The notes beneath the pieces were generated by a model. It saw only the letters and a program-made list of their open reading frames with translations, had not been told where the DNA came from and searched no databases. A program made the position numbers and the translations under genes. Of a DNA stretch of 64,000 bases, positions 63,078 through 64,000 are shown piece by piece. Source of the DNA: Thainema sp966674685 (GTDB lineage Bacteria > Cyanobacteriota > Cyanobacteriia > Phormidesmidales > Phormidesmidaceae); the NCBI GenBank assembly GCA_966674685.1, contig CBKWJC010000036.1, positions 1-64,000 on the forward strand. Direction: 5' to 3'. How positions within the stretch are numbered: the first letter of the stretch is position 1; every line of letters begins with the position of its first letter.

Positions 63078-64000
63078 ATGGGAGTATCTGCCCCGATGCA
63101 CCAGCTTCGCCGTCCACCTAGTCCCCCAGAAAACGCGATTTATGCTCACCTGAAAACGATTGTTCAGCAGGAAACCGCCATTGAGGTGATTGAGCGTTAC
63201 GAACAGTTGTTTATTCGAGGAGCCTATCCGCAAAATTCGAGAATTCAGCAGGCGCTGCACAGCGTTTTGCGATCGCAGGAGATTGATCAGAATTATCCCT
63301 TCTTCTTCAATCGCAGTTGCTACATTGCCGTCAACAACTGGTACTATCACACGGCTAATCGGCAGATGATCTCGCCGCTGATTGACCTGTTTAGTGCAGA
63401 CTCATTTCCATCTTCTCAGTTGAAGAGTACCCGAAAACTGCATTGTCTAGTGCAGCAGTTTCAGACTACGGATGAGTATCGCGAACTGAGGAATTTGGCT
63501 GATTTTATTCAGTCGTCCTATCAGGGAGCCGATGCCGATGGATACACAGCCGATACGAAGCTAGACAATTTGCGGCCTCGCTATCCGTTTGTCTGTGAGC
63601 AAACGCTGATGCCGCAGGCGCTGCAAACGGGGCATGCTCAATTAATTCACGATATCCGCATGCAGGCACAGCAGCAGCAGCAGTCGAAGTTGGACAGCTT
63701 CAAGCTGCATTTCAAGCTGAGCCAGCAGCGCCAGAATCCCGAAATGCGCGAAAAGGAGTGGGAAAAAGCCGCCAAGTATAACTTTACGCTGCTGTCAGGA
63801 ACGGGATTAGGAGAAGCCATCCAGCAGTTTGACACGATGGGCGCTTGCCATGATGCCCACAAGCGATTTCAGGGCCAATCCCGCTGGATCATGACGCTGC
63901 ATGACTTTAAGCGAGAGCTGTACGAATACCTGCTGGAAGCGATTCCACCACAGTACAGCCCCAAGTCATTTCCGATTAAATTACGCGATCGCATCAGTGC
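63078..64000 (+). CDS. Conserved unknown protein, 5' part (runs off the window)
   Basis: An open frame from the ATG at 63078 (or 63096) continues without a stop to the last base, at least 307 residues. It contains TIVQQETAIEVIERYEQLFI, a Tyr/Asn-rich segment NRSCYIAVNNWYYHTAN, a Gln-rich stretch (MQAQQQQQSK) and YDTMGACHDAHKRF-like sequence. No domain is recognised. Codon use and HIP1 content match neighbouring genes, so it is a real gene. The 3' end is outside. Confidence 0.8.
   Translation, partial: MGVSAPMHQLRRPPSPPENAIYAHLKTIVQQETAIEVIERYEQLFIRGAYPQNSRIQQALHSVLRSQEIDQNYPFFFNRSCYIAVNNWYYHTANRQMISPLIDLFSADSFPSSQLKSTRKLHCLVQQFQTTDEYRELRNLADFIQSSYQGADADGYTADTKLDNLRPRYPFVCEQTLMPQALQTGHAQLIHDIRMQAQQQQQSKLDSFKLHFKLSQQRQNPEMREKEWEKAAKYNFTLLSGTGLGEAIQQFDTMGACHDAHKRFQGQSRWIMTLHDFKRELYEYLLEAIPPQYSPKSFPIKLRDRIS

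Noticed and set aside
1..64000. tRNA, rRNA, riboswitches, prophage
   Set aside because: No tRNA T-loop with matching acceptor arms, no rRNA-like stretch, and no run of phage structural genes was found by eye; a tRNAscan or Infernal run would be decisive.

Overview
The window looks like part of a cyanobacterial chromosome. The HIP1 palindrome GCGATCGC is scattered through coding and non-coding DNA, and the gene content is typical of the phylum: BicA-type bicarbonate transporter, two-subunit-D Mrp antiporter, Cph1-type phytochrome with Rcp1-like regulator, GlbN haemoglobin, and many PAS/GAF histidine kinases. The species cannot be named from the sequence. No rRNA, tRNA, CRISPR array or complete transposase gene was recognised.

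Layout. 0.2-4 kb: a large HTH-ended protein and a haem peroxidase. 4.1-5.1 kb: dihydroorotase. 5.2-9.9 kb: an accessory patch with a NACHT-HEAT NTPase, a RelE-like toxin-antitoxin pair, fragments of an integron-type integrase and of an HD protein, and a pentapeptide-repeat membrane protein. 10.3-12.6 kb: a stress protein and an ABC-F ATPase. 13.1-22.6 kb, minus strand: bicA, a CPA antiporter and mrpC-D-D-E-F-G-A-B, likely coupling Na+-driven bicarbonate uptake to Na+ extrusion. 22.6-29.3 kb: about 3 kb without genes that carries an iteron-like repeat array, followed by an AEP-type primase-like gene and two conserved cyanobacterial unknowns; it looks like a replicon-type module. 29.7-36.3 kb: a histidine kinase split by a miniature transposon, a cytochrome P450, and an adenylate cyclase with a premature stop. 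37-44 kb: metabolic enzymes, a transporter and repeats. 44.3-56.5 kb: a signalling block with an HTH plus hybrid kinase pair and an overlapping phytochrome / response regulator / hybrid kinase trio. 56.6-64 kb: a methyltransferase next to a haem-oxygenase-like redox protein, an MBL hydrolase, a YbdK-like ligase, a thioredoxin-fold protein, GlbN, and a partial unknown gene leaving the window.

The strongest overall signal is small non-autonomous mobile DNA. Three MITE families can be delimited from their target duplications: a 218-bp element (10-11 bp duplication, two complete identical copies and one cut by the window edge), an 81-bp palindrome (8-bp duplication, four copies), and an AGTAG-ended palindrome (TA duplication). 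Removing the 218-bp copies exactly restores two reading frames: an 854-aa PAS histidine kinase and a 673-aa primase-like protein. Two of the families are nested inside an older hairpin repeat, which gives a relative order of insertion.

The best candidate for an undescribed system is the 22.9-29.3 kb module: an array of AGACAA + CTCCGTATC-N-TCACTTA repeats upstream of the primase-like gene and its two downstream partners. A second unexplained site cluster (TGACGGATAACA, seven copies in about 200 bp) lies at 36.57-36.78 kb.
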